This document shows positions 1-6,460 of a stretch of DNA of 7,031 bases, piece after piece. The translations under genes and the position numbers were made by a program. This DNA is from Thermococcales archaeon 44_46 (GTDB lineage: Archaea; Methanobacteriota_B; Thermococci; Thermococcales; Thermococcaceae): positions 1-7,031 of the forward strand of contig LGET01000082.1 of NCBI GenBank assembly GCA_001507935.1. The letters run 5' to 3'. The first letter of the stretch is position 1; each line of letters starts with the position of its first letter. A model generated the notes under the pieces. The model was not told the DNA's origin, did no database searches, and saw nothing but the letters and a program-made list of their open reading frames with translations.

Positions 1-755
1 AATGTTTTATCCGGAAAGAGCTCTCTAAGCCTTGTAGCATCCCCCTGCTTTAAAACGTAGTTTTTGACTCCATAATGTTCCAGATTCCTCCTGGCACCTT
101 CGACCATGTCTCTCCTTAGGTCTACCCCATAGACCTTCAGTCCCATGAGTCCTGCCTCTATGAGTATTCCACCCGTCCCCATAAAAGGGTCAAGAACTTC
201 CTTTCTAGCCCTTGCCAGATTGACCATTGCTCTCGCTACTCTTGGGGGCAAGGCTATGGGTTTGTAGAATGGCCTTTTGTCAGCTTTTCGCTCGTTAAAC
301 TCCTTCGCTTCGAAAAATTTCTTTCTAACTCCAACCCAGAGCTTTTTTCCGCAGTAAACTCTGATTAATGTTTGGGGAGAGCTTAGATTCACTTTGAACC
401 CTCTTTTTGAAACTATTGCCCCAACTTTTCTTTCAACATCTTCTACTTCATGCGAGCAGTTTACCATGGTTTCCCGGTCCACTTTAAAAGTTCCCCTGAT
501 GTATTTTTCCCATTCAATACTCTCTGCTTTTGAATACAGTTCCTCCGGGCTCTCAGCGGAAAACAAAAGCTCGCCGTATTCGTGTGCCAGGCCTAGCCTA
601 TCGAGGAATGGAAACGCCCTTTTATCGCCCTTAACAGCAAGGAACAGGTAATCCCTCTCAATGATTTTAAACTCTGGGCTAGCCATTTCCAGTAACGCTT
701 TAACTTCGCCTTGAGCCATTTCCGGAAGATTTCCAAGTATTTCGATGTAGAGCAT
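1..755 (-). CDS. tRNA (guanine(10)-N2)-methyltransferase Trm-G10, 3'-truncated by window edge
   Basis: This is the N-terminal 251 residues of a THUMP-domain, SAM-dependent tRNA methyltransferase; the remaining C-terminal part lies beyond the left edge. The family (archaeal Trm-G10, roughly 330 residues) makes m2G/m22G at position 10 of tRNA. Residues about 45-145 form the THUMP RNA-binding region, including the stretch [16 protein letters not shown] near 119-134. The Rossmann-fold methyltransferase follows: motif [15 protein letters not shown] at 189-202 (SAM-binding glycines), the acidic SAM-ribose loop [10 protein letters not shown] at 208-217, and QGDAT at 237-241. The catalytic DPPY-type motif IV is expected further on and cannot be checked here. 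The ATG at 755 is preceded on the minus strand by AGGAAGGT six bases upstream. It starts 14 bp after the MFS stop, so it is probably the last visible gene of a three-gene operon. The family call is firm; the exact product (mono- versus dimethyl) is inferred from family knowledge. Confidence 0.9.
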   Translation of the reverse strand, partial: MLYIEILGNLPEMAQGEVKALLEMASPEFKIIERDYLFLAVKGDKRAFPFLDRLGLAHEYGELLFSAESPEELYSKAESIEWEKYIRGTFKVDRETMVNCSHEVEDVERKVGAIVSKRGFKVNLSSPQTLIRVYCGKKLWVGVRKKFFEAKEFNERKADKRPFYKPIALPPRVARAMVNLARARKEVLDPFMGTGGILIEAGLMGLKVYGVDLRRDMVEGARRNLEHYGVKNYVLKQGDATRLRELFPDKT

Positions 756-761
756 ATGACT

Positions 762-769
762 ACCTTCCT
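762..769 (-). promoter_or_regulatory. Ribosome binding site of the Trm-G10 gene
   Basis: On the minus strand AGGAAGGT lies between the TAA stop of the MFS gene and the ATG at 755, with six bases of spacing. It fills most of the 14-bp gap, which supports translation from a shared mRNA and fixes the methyltransferase start. Confidence 0.6.
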
Positions 770-2017
770 TTAGTGCCTTTTAAGATTTTTTGGAGCAAAC
801 ATCAACGCAACTGCCAGAGCAAGGGGTACTAACGAAGATAAGAAGTTAAGTCCAAAGCTTATTTCGCTTAGATATCCCCCTATTAGAGGCCCAACGACCC
901 ATCCGATGCTCATCATCGTATTTAGCATTCCCATAGCCTGTGCCCTTATCCTGTCCTCTGTTTTCAGTGCTACGTAGGCTGATGCTGCGCTAACAAAGGC
1001 AGACCACTTCACTCCCGAGAGTATTGAAAGGGCTATCATCAGATTTATGCTTTTAACTGCTCCATACCCGTAGAACACCACCATGTAACCCACTAGCGAC
1101 AAGATGAAAATCTTTTTCGCGCCCTTTTTATCAATAGCCCTGCCTATGAAGGGGGCACTTAAGGCAGCTGCTAGGGAATCAACACCGAAGAGAATTCCAA
1201 CCCATTGGCTCCCAAATCTCTCTTCAAAGTACACGGAGAGCACGGAGTAAACCTGGCCGGAAGCTATCATTGCAAACAAAACAGACAAGTAAAAGATACC
1301 CATTTTGCCCTTTAAAAGATTCCTAAAAGCGTTGCCCTCGAAAATAACTCTCTCTCTGCTTTCTTGCGGAATTATTAATCGCTTGGAACGTGAAGGTTGA
1401 TGGGGAGTTTCTTCTATGAGCATCACAATTCCAGCTGAAACGATCGATATTACGGCTGATATTACAAAAGCGCTTTTGATGCCAAGGAGTTTGACTATCA
1501 CACTCCCTAGAAAGTTCCCCAGCATGTACCCCATATTTTCAACGAAGTTAAAGAACCCAAATGTTGAACCCACCTTTTCCATAACCGAAAGCTCGGTAAT
1601 AAAGGCAGTATGGGCGGGAAAAATTGAAGAGCTTAACACTCCCTGAAGAATCCTTATCCCGAGGAGCGCTGAGGGAGTTGTGGCAAATATTACAAAAAGG
1701 TACGCAATACCTGAAGAAAAGATTCCAAATGCTATGAACGGTTTTCTTCTACCGGTTTTATCGGAAAGGTATCCAAAGGGGTACTGGGCTATGCTGGATG
1801 TCAAATTGAAAGCAACACTCAAAAGCCCGACAAGAAAAAGTGATCCTCCCAGGGCTTTCATGTATACACCGAGGTATGGATAGGCTATTCCCCAGCTTAC
1901 ATTGGCTAAGAACATTGAAATTGCAAGAAGAAGGAGGTTTCTTTTCTTTCTCTTCCGAATGGAGATTTTTGCAGCTCGCTCCTTAATGATTTGAAGCAGA
2001 GACTGCTCTCTTTTCAT
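770..2017 (-). CDS. Major facilitator superfamily transporter, 12 predicted helices
   Basis: A 415-residue integral membrane protein of ordinary MFS length. I count about twelve hydrophobic segments, roughly at 28-47, 60-79, 95-112, 115-135, 155-175, 183-201, 241-262, 272-292, 303-319, 323-345, 360-381 and 388-407. The MFS loop 2-3 signature is clear as [12 protein letters not shown] (82-93), and the weaker repeat in the second half is [11 protein letters not shown] (292-302). A basic 27-residue cytoplasmic N-terminus with an Arg/Lys cluster (21-26) precedes helix 1, and a long polar central loop spans about 202-238. The fold looks like drug/sugar efflux-type MFS proteins, but nothing identifies the substrate. 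The ATG at 2017 is fixed by a strong GGGGGTGA four bases upstream, 12 bp after the PP-loop stop. It is the middle gene of the minus-strand operon. Confidence 0.9.
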   Translation of the reverse strand: MKREQSLLQIIKERAAKISIRKRKKRNLLLLAISMFLANVSWGIAYPYLGVYMKALGGSLFLVGLLSVAFNLTSSIAQYPFGYLSDKTGRRKPFIAFGIFSSGIAYLFVIFATTPSALLGIRILQGVLSSSIFPAHTAFITELSVMEKVGSTFGFFNFVENMGYMLGNFLGSVIVKLLGIKSAFVISAVISIVSAGIVMLIEETPHQPSRSKRLIIPQESRERVIFEGNAFRNLLKGKMGIFYLSVLFAMIASGQVYSVLSVYFEERFGSQWVGILFGVDSLAAALSAPFIGRAIDKKGAKKIFILSLVGYMVVFYGYGAVKSINLMIALSILSGVKWSAFVSAASAYVALKTEDRIRAQAMGMLNTMMSIGWVVGPLIGGYLSEISFGLNFLSSLVPLALAVALMFAPKNLKRH

Positions 2018-2021
2018 GCTC

Positions 2022-2029
2022 TCACCCCC
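2022..2029 (-). promoter_or_regulatory. Ribosome binding site of the MFS gene, abutting the upstream stop codon
   Basis: Minus-strand GGGGGTGA begins immediately after the TGA stop of the PP-loop gene and ends four bases before the MFS ATG. It matches the GGTGA core of the archaeal Shine-Dalgarno sequence and suggests translational coupling: a ribosome terminating on the upstream gene covers this site. Confidence 0.75.
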
Positions 2030-2770
2030 TCAATTTTTGAGGATGTCTCTGATGAGGGCATTTGCTATCTCCTTGTCTATCGCTCCCGCTCTGAGCTCCC
2101 TTAACACTCTCTGAATGCCGAAGCGTTTTAAAATCGGCGCACTTTTGGTAGCGTTTTTCCACAAGGAACATCCAAAGCCTAATGCGTATTTTCTGCCGAG
2201 GAGGCTTATTGCTTCTCTTTTATCAAGGGCTAAAAAGGCAGGTAGGTTTAGCTTTATCAGGTCTTCCTCTTTGTAAATCGAAATGCTTCCGAAGCTCAGC
2301 AGGTCCCCTGAAGCAACTATTTTTATCCCGTTTTTCCTTGCGTAGTCCTTAACTGCTTCCATTATCATTGAATGACATTTACCGCAGATTGGGGCTTTCT
2401 TCTGTATTTGAGAGTTTATGACCTCTGCATAGTTCGGGACTTCAACAAAGACGGCCCCATACCCCTGAGCCCTTAGGAGCACGGCATCTCTCATTTGAGG
2501 AAGCTTTACCATAACTGGGACTACTTCAAATCCCGCCCATCGAAGGATTAAAAGCGAGGCAGTGCTGTCGCTTCCCATTGAAAATGCGAGGGCGATTTTT
2601 TCCCTGATTTTTTCTCTATTAAATTCTTTCCCGTAAAGTCTGTAATGGACTAGGCTTTTTAACCTTTCATAGGCTTCTTCACTAATCTCTCCCCTAACCC
2701 GCTCGAGGGCTTCAAGGCTTTGATGCAAACGATAAGTCTTAACAAAGTCGTCTTTCACTGTCTCTATCAT
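2030..2770 (-). CDS. PP-loop superfamily ATPase, tRNA-thiolation-like (MnmA/COG2117-like)
   Basis: A 246-residue soluble protein with an N-type ATP pyrophosphatase (PP-loop) domain. After a helical, charged N-terminus (1-57) comes a β-strand and the PP-loop SMGSDST at 64-70, a variant of SGGxDS that binds the ATP phosphates. A Cys pair follows in PICGKCH (127-133), with ASGD at 153-156 and a third cysteine in GFGCSLW (198-204). In MnmA 2-thiouridylases the same order occurs: PP-loop, a Cys-containing segment running into a helix, ATGH, then a second catalytic Cys. This makes adenylation and sulfur transfer to a tRNA base a reasonable inference, but the target is unknown and other PP-loop sulfur-transfer families remain possible. 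The ATG at 2770 has no Shine-Dalgarno sequence; a TATA box about 26 bp upstream suggests a leaderless message. It heads the operon with the MFS and Trm-G10 genes. Confidence 0.8.
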   Translation of the reverse strand: MIETVKDDFVKTYRLHQSLEALERVRGEISEEAYERLKSLVHYRLYGKEFNREKIREKIALAFSMGSDSTASLLILRWAGFEVVPVMVKLPQMRDAVLLRAQGYGAVFVEVPNYAEVINSQIQKKAPICGKCHSMIMEAVKDYARKNGIKIVASGDLLSFGSISIYKEEDLIKLNLPAFLALDKREAISLLGRKYALGFGCSLWKNATKSAPILKRFGIQRVLRELRAGAIDKEIANALIRDILKN

Positions 2771-2792
2771 TGTGAGTGGGTTTGAAATTGGG

Positions 2793-2801
2793 CTTTTAAA
2801 G
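2793..2801 (-). promoter_or_regulatory. Probable TATA box of the PP-loop/MFS/Trm-G10 operon
   Basis: Minus-strand CTTTAAAAG is centred about 26 bp upstream of the ATG at 2770, the usual TATA-to-start distance in archaea. Transcription would begin at or next to the A of the start codon. There is no purine-rich ribosome binding site between the box and the ATG, which agrees with a leaderless mRNA. Confidence 0.5.
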
Positions 2802-2856
2802 GGTTTCTATGGGAGAGGATACTGTTAGGATAACGGGGCATACCTCCTGAATGAAC

Positions 2857-2871
2857 TGTAAAGATTAAATC
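2857..2871 (+). promoter_or_regulatory. Possible BRE/TATA promoter of the CinA-like gene
   Basis: CTGTAAAGATTAAATC contains a purine-rich BRE-like stretch (GTAAAG) followed by an AT-rich TATA-like element centred near 2867. A start site about 26 bp downstream would leave a leader of about ten bases carrying the ribosome binding site. The TATA match is imperfect, so this is tentative. Confidence 0.35.
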
Positions 2872-2890
2872 CAGAAAGTTCAATTGAATT

Positions 2891-2898
2891 AGGGTGGT
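2891..2898 (+). promoter_or_regulatory. Ribosome binding site that decides the CinA-like start
   Basis: AGGGTGGT ends four bases before the ATG at 2903. An in-frame GTG at 2894 lies inside this site and is therefore unlikely to be the start. Confidence 0.65.
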
Positions 2899-2902
2899 AG
2901 AT

Positions 2903-3658
2903 ATGTTTGCGGAGATAGTTACTGTGGGAGATGAACTGCTGACGGGCAACACTGTCGACAGCAATTCCGCATTTATAGCCCAAAAGCTCACGGAAAGAGG
3001 CTACTGGGTGAAGAGAATAACAACTGTGGGGGATGACGTTGAAGATATAAAAACTGTAATCAGAGAGTCGCTATCCCGAAAGCCAGAAGTCCTGATAATA
3101 GCTGGAGGGTTAGGTCCAACGCACGACGATGTTACAATGCTTGCCCTTGCCAAGGCCCTTGACATTGAGCTTGAATTGAGAGAGGATGCACTCAAGAGAA
3201 TTGAACAGTTTTACTTGGAGCTCTATGAGAAAGGCCTCGTAGATGATCCGAAAATCAATGACGCACGTAAAAAGATGGCATATCTTCCAAAGGGGGCTGA
3301 GATGCTCAACAACTCTGTCGGGGCTGCACCGGGAGCGTTTTTGGTTCATGAAAAAACAAAAATATTTGTCCTTCCGGGAATGCCAAAGGAAATGAAGGCA
3401 ATGCTTGAGGAAGAAGTGCTCCCCAGACTTGGAAAGAAAACATTTGTTCAGAGAAAGCTACTTGCAGAGATAACGGACGAATCAAAGCTCGCTCCAATAT
3501 TAAATGAGACGTTGGGCAAGTTCAAGGTGAGGATACACTCTTCCCCAAAGGGCTTTGGAAAATACATCGGAATAATTATCTTTGGAGAGTCGGAAGAGGA
3601 GGTTGAAAAGGCAAAGAAATTTATGGAGGAAAAGGGAATAATGTTTGAAGAAGTCTAA
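2903..3658 (+). CDS. CinA-like protein, molybdopterin-binding (MoCF) domain only
   Basis: A 251-residue soluble protein made of the N-terminal CinA/COG1058 domain, which shares the MoaB/MogA-like MoCF fold. Visible family motifs are the opening MFAEIVTVGDELLTG (1-15) with VDSN (18-21), AGGLGPTHDD (67-76), NSVGAAPGAF (137-146) and LPGMPKEM (157-164). An extra α/β region (about 181-251) closes the protein. Bacterial CinA proteins often carry a C-terminal NMN amidase (PncC) domain; it is absent here, as is usual for the archaeal stand-alone form. Characterised relatives hydrolyse ADP-ribose or act in pyridine-nucleotide recycling, so the biochemical role here is uncertain; binding of molybdopterin is a name inherited from the fold. 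The start at 2903 is chosen over the GTG at 2894 because the latter sits in the ribosome binding site. The gene converges on pyruvate kinase and the two stop codons overlap. Confidence 0.88.
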   Translation: MFAEIVTVGDELLTGNTVDSNSAFIAQKLTERGYWVKRITTVGDDVEDIKTVIRESLSRKPEVLIIAGGLGPTHDDVTMLALAKALDIELELREDALKRIEQFYLELYEKGLVDDPKINDARKKMAYLPKGAEMLNNSVGAAPGAFLVHEKTKIFVLPGMPKEMKAMLEEEVLPRLGKKTFVQRKLLAEITDESKLAPILNETLGKFKVRIHSSPKGFGKYIGIIIFGESEEEVEKAKKFMEEKGIMFEEV

Positions 3659-5082
3659 GGAATCTGGAAGATACGCATTGTATTTGTTCCTACGGTTTTT
3701 CCTATTGGTTTTCCTTCCGTTAGGAGCACTGTATCATCCTCTTTAGCTATTCCCAATCCCTTTACCAGCATTATTATGTCCTTTTCAGTGAAGCCCTCGT
3801 CCATGTGGGATGGGTAGACTCCGTATGAAAAGGCCAAGTTATTGCAGACCTTTTCATTGCTTGAGAAAGCGAGGATCCACTGCTTGGGTTTGAAGCGAGA
3901 TATTAACCTTGGGGTTAACCCCGTTTTTGTGGGGGTTAAGATGTATTTTATGTCTATGGCACAGAGAGCATCTATGACGCTGCGGGTTATTGCCTCTTTT
4001 ATAGTGCTTTTTTGCGGCAGTGATTCAATCCAACTGCGCAGTCTGGAATATCCTAGGGATTCTCTGTATTCTTCTGTTGCTTTAGCTATCTTTGCCATCA
4101 TCTCAACTGCTTCAACGGGATATTTTCCTATGGCCGTTTCCTCTGAAAGCATTACGGCATCTGTACCGTCAAGTATTGCGTTCGCGACATCTGTTACTTC
4201 TGCCCTTCTGGGTATCTTTTCAGTGGTCATTGAGACAAGCATTTGGGTGGCGGTTATTACTGGCTTTGCAGCTAGATTTGCCTTTTTTATGAGTTGCTTT
4301 TGCATTATGGGGAGCTTTTCAATTGGCATCTCAACACCGAGGTCGCCCCTTGCTACCATTATTCCATCCGCTGCGTTTAGGATCTCATCAAAGTTTCTCA
4401 CAGCATCCGGTCTCTCTATCTTTGCAATAATGAAGAGCTCTGCGTTTTTCTTTGCAAGAAAGCTCTTCACCTTGAGCACGTCATACACAGAGCCTACGAA
4501 GGACAAACCTATGGCGTCTATTCCATGTTCAATTGCAAACTCTATTATCTCGAGGTCCCTTGGAGTTATCGCTTCAATTGGAAGGTTGGCTTTTGGAATG
4601 TTTATTCCCTTGTGGGAGAACAATATTCCTCCGTTAACCACTACACATTCGACGTCATTGCCCTTAACTTCTTCAACCCTCAGCATTATGTAGCCATCGC
4701 TTAGGTATATGGTATCACCCTTTGAAACCAGCTTTGGAAAGTCTTTAAACTCGACAGGAATGGTCGTTTCGTCGCCTTCAACATCTCTTGTTGTGAGAAC
4801 GACTTTTTCTCCCTTTCTTAGAGTTATAGAGTCCCCCTTCAGCTTTCCGACCCTCATTTTTAGTCCTGGCAGATCGCCTAAAATTGCCACTCTCCTCCCT
4901 AATTTCTCGGCAGCATCTCTCACCAACTCGATAGTCTTTGTATGCTCCTCAAAAGTTCCATGGGAGAAGTTTATTCTCGCGACACTCATTCCAGCTTCTA
5001 TCATCTTTTCTATAGTGCTCCTTTGCCTGGATGCAGGCCCTATTGTGGCGATTATCTTTGTTTTATGAGACGGAAGTTGCAT
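3655..5082 (-). CDS. pyk: Pyruvate kinase
   Basis: Converts phosphoenolpyruvate and ADP to pyruvate and ATP in the cytoplasm, the last step of glycolysis. With the start used here the protein has 475 residues, a normal length. The (βα)8 domain opens with HKTKIIATIGPAS and carries RINFSHG near 36-42. The B-domain insert begins around DLPGLKMRVG (70-79). The pyruvate kinase active-site signature LFIIAKIERPDAV (216-228) supplies the catalytic lysine, followed by MVARGDLGVE (242-251, metal-binding acidic residues), PVITATQML (274-282) and DVANAILDGTDAVMLSEETA. The C-terminal allosteric-type domain ends in VGTNTMRIFQIP. An in-frame ATG at 5094 would add MVRE, but those codons contain GGTGAG five bases before the ATG at 5082, a good ribosome binding site, so the shorter form is preferred. 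The gene overlaps the convergent CinA-like gene by 4 bp. No TATCAC-N5-GTGATA glycolytic motif is visible in its promoter. Confidence 0.97.
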   Translation of the reverse strand: MQLPSHKTKIIATIGPASRQRSTIEKMIEAGMSVARINFSHGTFEEHTKTIELVRDAAEKLGRRVAILGDLPGLKMRVGKLKGDSITLRKGEKVVLTTRDVEGDETTIPVEFKDFPKLVSKGDTIYLSDGYIMLRVEEVKGNDVECVVVNGGILFSHKGINIPKANLPIEAITPRDLEIIEFAIEHGIDAIGLSFVGSVYDVLKVKSFLAKKNAELFIIAKIERPDAVRNFDEILNAADGIMVARGDLGVEMPIEKLPIMQKQLIKKANLAAKPVITATQMLVSMTTEKIPRRAEVTDVANAILDGTDAVMLSEETAIGKYPVEAVEMMAKIAKATEEYRESLGYSRLRSWIESLPQKSTIKEAITRSVIDALCAIDIKYILTPTKTGLTPRLISRFKPKQWILAFSSNEKVCNNLAFSYGVYPSHMDEGFTEKDIIMLVKGLGIAKEDDTVLLTEGKPIGKTVGTNTMRIFQIP

Positions 5083-5087
5083 TTCTC

Positions 5088-5093
5088 TCACCA
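5088..5093 (-). promoter_or_regulatory. Ribosome binding site inside the upstream pyk start option
   Basis: Minus-strand GGTGAG formed by ATGGTGAGAG lies five bases before the ATG at 5082, ideal for the archaeal anti-Shine-Dalgarno. The ATG at 5094 has only a weak AGGA three bases upstream. This favours initiation at 5082, unless the mRNA is leaderless and begins exactly at 5094. Confidence 0.55.
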
Positions 5094-5112
5094 TTTTCCT
5101 TTTTTCTTCAGG

Positions 5113-5128
5113 ATTAATTAAGTTTTCT
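5113..5128 (-). promoter_or_regulatory. Probable pyk promoter (BRE and TATA)
   Basis: On the minus strand AGAAAACTTAATTAAT gives a purine-rich BRE followed by a TATA element centred near 5118. A start site about 26 bp downstream falls near 5092, giving a leader of about ten bases before the ATG at 5082. Confidence 0.5.
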
Positions 5129-5134
5129 GAGATT

Positions 5135-5151
5135 CGAAAGGTATTTTAAAT
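5135..5151 (+). promoter_or_regulatory. Probable promoter of the 66-residue protein gene (BRE and TATA)
   Basis: CGAAAGGTATTTTAAAT is a good archaeal BRE (CGAAAG) plus TATA element centred near 5146. The ATG at 5171 is about 25 bp downstream and the bases before it are pyrimidine-rich, so the message is probably leaderless. Confidence 0.6.
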
Positions 5152-5170
5152 CCTTCCCCTATCTTTTTCC

Positions 5171-5371
5171 ATGAGGAGAAAACTAATAGTTGCAATCCCT
5201 CCCGAGGAGCTTCTTAAAATCAAGGAAAATTCCAAAGCTAAAATAAGAGTAGAAATCCAAGAGGCAGAGCCGTTTTTTGGGATGCCCAGGTGGGAGATAG
5301 TGGTTGATGGGAGCAGTGAAGAAATCGAGAAATTTATGAATGCATTGATGAGGTCAAGGGCAGGGGGATAG
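5171..5371 (+). CDS. Small conserved-looking protein of unknown function, 66 residues
   Basis: I do not recognise this protein. It is small, soluble and highly charged, with no cysteine, no signal peptide and no membrane segment. The pattern suggests a β-strand (RKLIVAI, 3-9), a short helix (PEELLKIKEN, 11-20), two strands (KIRVEIQ, 24-30, and RWEIVVDG, 40-47) linked by a turn containing FFGMP, and a C-terminal helix (SEEIEKFMNALMRS, 49-62). Such a small α/β fold could bind a partner protein or nucleic acid, but nothing specific can be claimed. Coding potential is supported by its own well-placed promoter, the amphipathic strand and helix pattern, and the absence of any competing gene on the other strand. 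It begins 89 bp from the divergent pyk start and ends 21 bp before the convergent radical SAM stop. Confidence 0.75.
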   Translation: MRRKLIVAIPPEELLKIKENSKAKIRVEIQEAEPFFGMPRWEIVVDGSSEEIEKFMNALMRSRAGG

Positions 5372-5382
5372 TGAATCCTGAA

Positions 5383-5414
5383 GATTTTCTGTTTATCCCA
5401 CCAGCGCGTTTTTT
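5383..5414 (+). terminator. Possible T-rich terminator after the 66-residue protein gene
   Basis: Downstream of the TAG at 5371 the plus strand has ATTTTCTGTTTAT and then a run of six T at 5409-5414. Archaeal RNA polymerase terminates at such T-tracts without a required hairpin. The last run lies inside the 3' end of the convergent radical SAM gene, so it may partly reflect lysine/asparagine codons there. Confidence 0.3.
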
Positions 5415-6439
5415 AATCCAAACTCCTTCACAAATTCTGCCGCTTTAAACATCTCATCGTTTGTGAGCCTTCTATCGATTTCGGGGTATTCGTGGGCTTT
5501 ATACTCCGGCCGATACTGGAACATCACGTTAACCCTAACACTCTTACCGAGATTTTCGCTGATCCACTTTAAAATCGGCTTTGTGCAGCACTCCAGGTGT
5601 CCTGGCATTACGAGATGCCTTATCAGGAACTCGGCTTTGTAGTGCTGTTTAGCCAGTAAAAAGTTCCTCGTAACGGTTTCCCAGTATCTGGGAGCTCTTG
5701 AGTATTTGAGGGCATCCTCGTTATTACCCCATTTGAAATCCGCCAGATAAACATCTACAATTCCATCCAAAAGCTTCATGCTTTTTTCGCTCATATACAT
5801 GTTTGAGTTCCAGACCACTGGAATGGGAACTTTGACGTACTTTAGGGTCTCAAGGATAAAAGGAAGGTTAGGAGTTGGCTCACCACCGACGAAGTTAACG
5901 TTTTTAGCCCCTTCGGCATATGCCACGGCTACCTTGGTGGCCATATCCTCTGGAGAATACCTCAAGCCTACGCGGTACTGGCTTATGTCCCAGTTCTGGC
6001 AGAAGACACATCTAAAGTTGCATCCGGAAAAGAAGACTGTATAAGACGGCACAAGCTCTGGCTCCTCCCCTATGTGGAGAAAATCACTCGCAATTAGGCT
6101 TTCCTTAACCCTGCAGTAGCCGATTTCTTCAAAGCGATTCGCATGGCACTTAAACTCGCACAGCTCACAGCTTTCAAGCATTCTACGGGCTATTATGGCT
6201 TTCAAGTCGAGGAGGCTCTTTTCGGGGCTCTCTTTTAGATCATTTTCCCTCAGCTTTTCCATGCCCTCCTCGTGGATTTCCCACAAACTCTCAAGTGCAT
6301 CATCCTCTCTGAAGCTGACCTCTACCTGCTTTGCATAGAAGAAGTTTGGCTTTTCTTCTCCGCTTAAGATCGAAAAGTAATGGGGCAGCGCTTCTCTTGC
6401 TTTTCTGATTTCTTCAATCTCAACCCTCCTGAACCACAT
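5393..6439 (-). CDS. Radical SAM protein, PflX/pyruvate formate-lyase-activating-enzyme-like
   Basis: A 348-residue radical SAM protein resembling the COG1313 (PflX) group. The cluster-binding motif is C140-x3-C144-x2-C147 in FFSGCNFRCVFCQNW, which would hold a [4Fe-4S] cluster and cleave S-adenosylmethionine; GGEPTP (185-190) is the SAM-contacting motif. Before the barrel is a second cysteine set, C91, C94, C98 and C109 (CELCEFKC...GYC), typical of this group and suited to another metal or cluster site. A C284-C285 pair follows in HLECC. The first 85 residues are charged and helical. The substrate is unknown; the pyruvate formate-lyase activase label reflects homology only. The ATG at 6439 has no Shine-Dalgarno sequence but has a TATA box about 26 bp upstream, so it is likely leaderless. 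It is divergent from the FOR gene and convergent with the 66-residue gene. Confidence 0.88.
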   Translation of the reverse strand: MWFRRVEIEEIRKAREALPHYFSILSGEEKPNFFYAKQVEVSFREDDALESLWEIHEEGMEKLRENDLKESPEKSLLDLKAIIARRMLESCELCEFKCHANRFEEIGYCRVKESLIASDFLHIGEEPELVPSYTVFFSGCNFRCVFCQNWDISQYRVGLRYSPEDMATKVAVAYAEGAKNVNFVGGEPTPNLPFILETLKYVKVPIPVVWNSNMYMSEKSMKLLDGIVDVYLADFKWGNNEDALKYSRAPRYWETVTRNFLLAKQHYKAEFLIRHLVMPGHLECCTKPILKWISENLGKSVRVNVMFQYRPEYKAHEYPEIDRRLTNDEMFKAAEFVKEFGLKNALVG

Positions 6440-6460
6440 GATATGAAATGGTACGTGGAA

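Noticed and set aside
394..651. An 85-codon plus-strand open frame opposite Trm-G10
   Set aside because: It is antisense to the THUMP region of a clear gene and has no recognisable domain or start signal.
2050..2094. TGATGA ... CTGA, another box C/D-like pair on the plus strand
   Set aside because: It is antisense within the PP-loop coding region and lacks internal boxes and terminal pairing.
2767..2842. Minus-strand mini-frame starting at 2842 (MPRYPNSILS...), preceded by AGGAGGT and ending in TGA overlapping the PP-loop ATG
   Set aside because: The AGGAGGT touches the ATG with no spacing, the likely TATA box of the operon lies inside the frame, and the PP-loop start looks leaderless; a leader peptide is not supported.
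2894..2902. GTG start giving MVDM at the head of the CinA-like protein
   Set aside because: The GTG is part of the AGGGTGGT ribosome binding site that serves the ATG at 2903, and the family begins close to MFAEI.
3842..4693. A 283-codon open frame on the plus strand inside pyk
   Set aside because: It begins at TTG without a ribosome binding site or promoter, its translation is a Ser/Ile/Phe-rich antisense pattern, and the opposite strand encodes an unmistakable pyruvate kinase.
5346..5381. TGATGA followed by CTGA, resembling box C and box D of a guide RNA
   Set aside because: The boxes are only about 30 bases apart, there is no internal C'/D' pair, and the first box lies in the coding end of the 66-residue gene.
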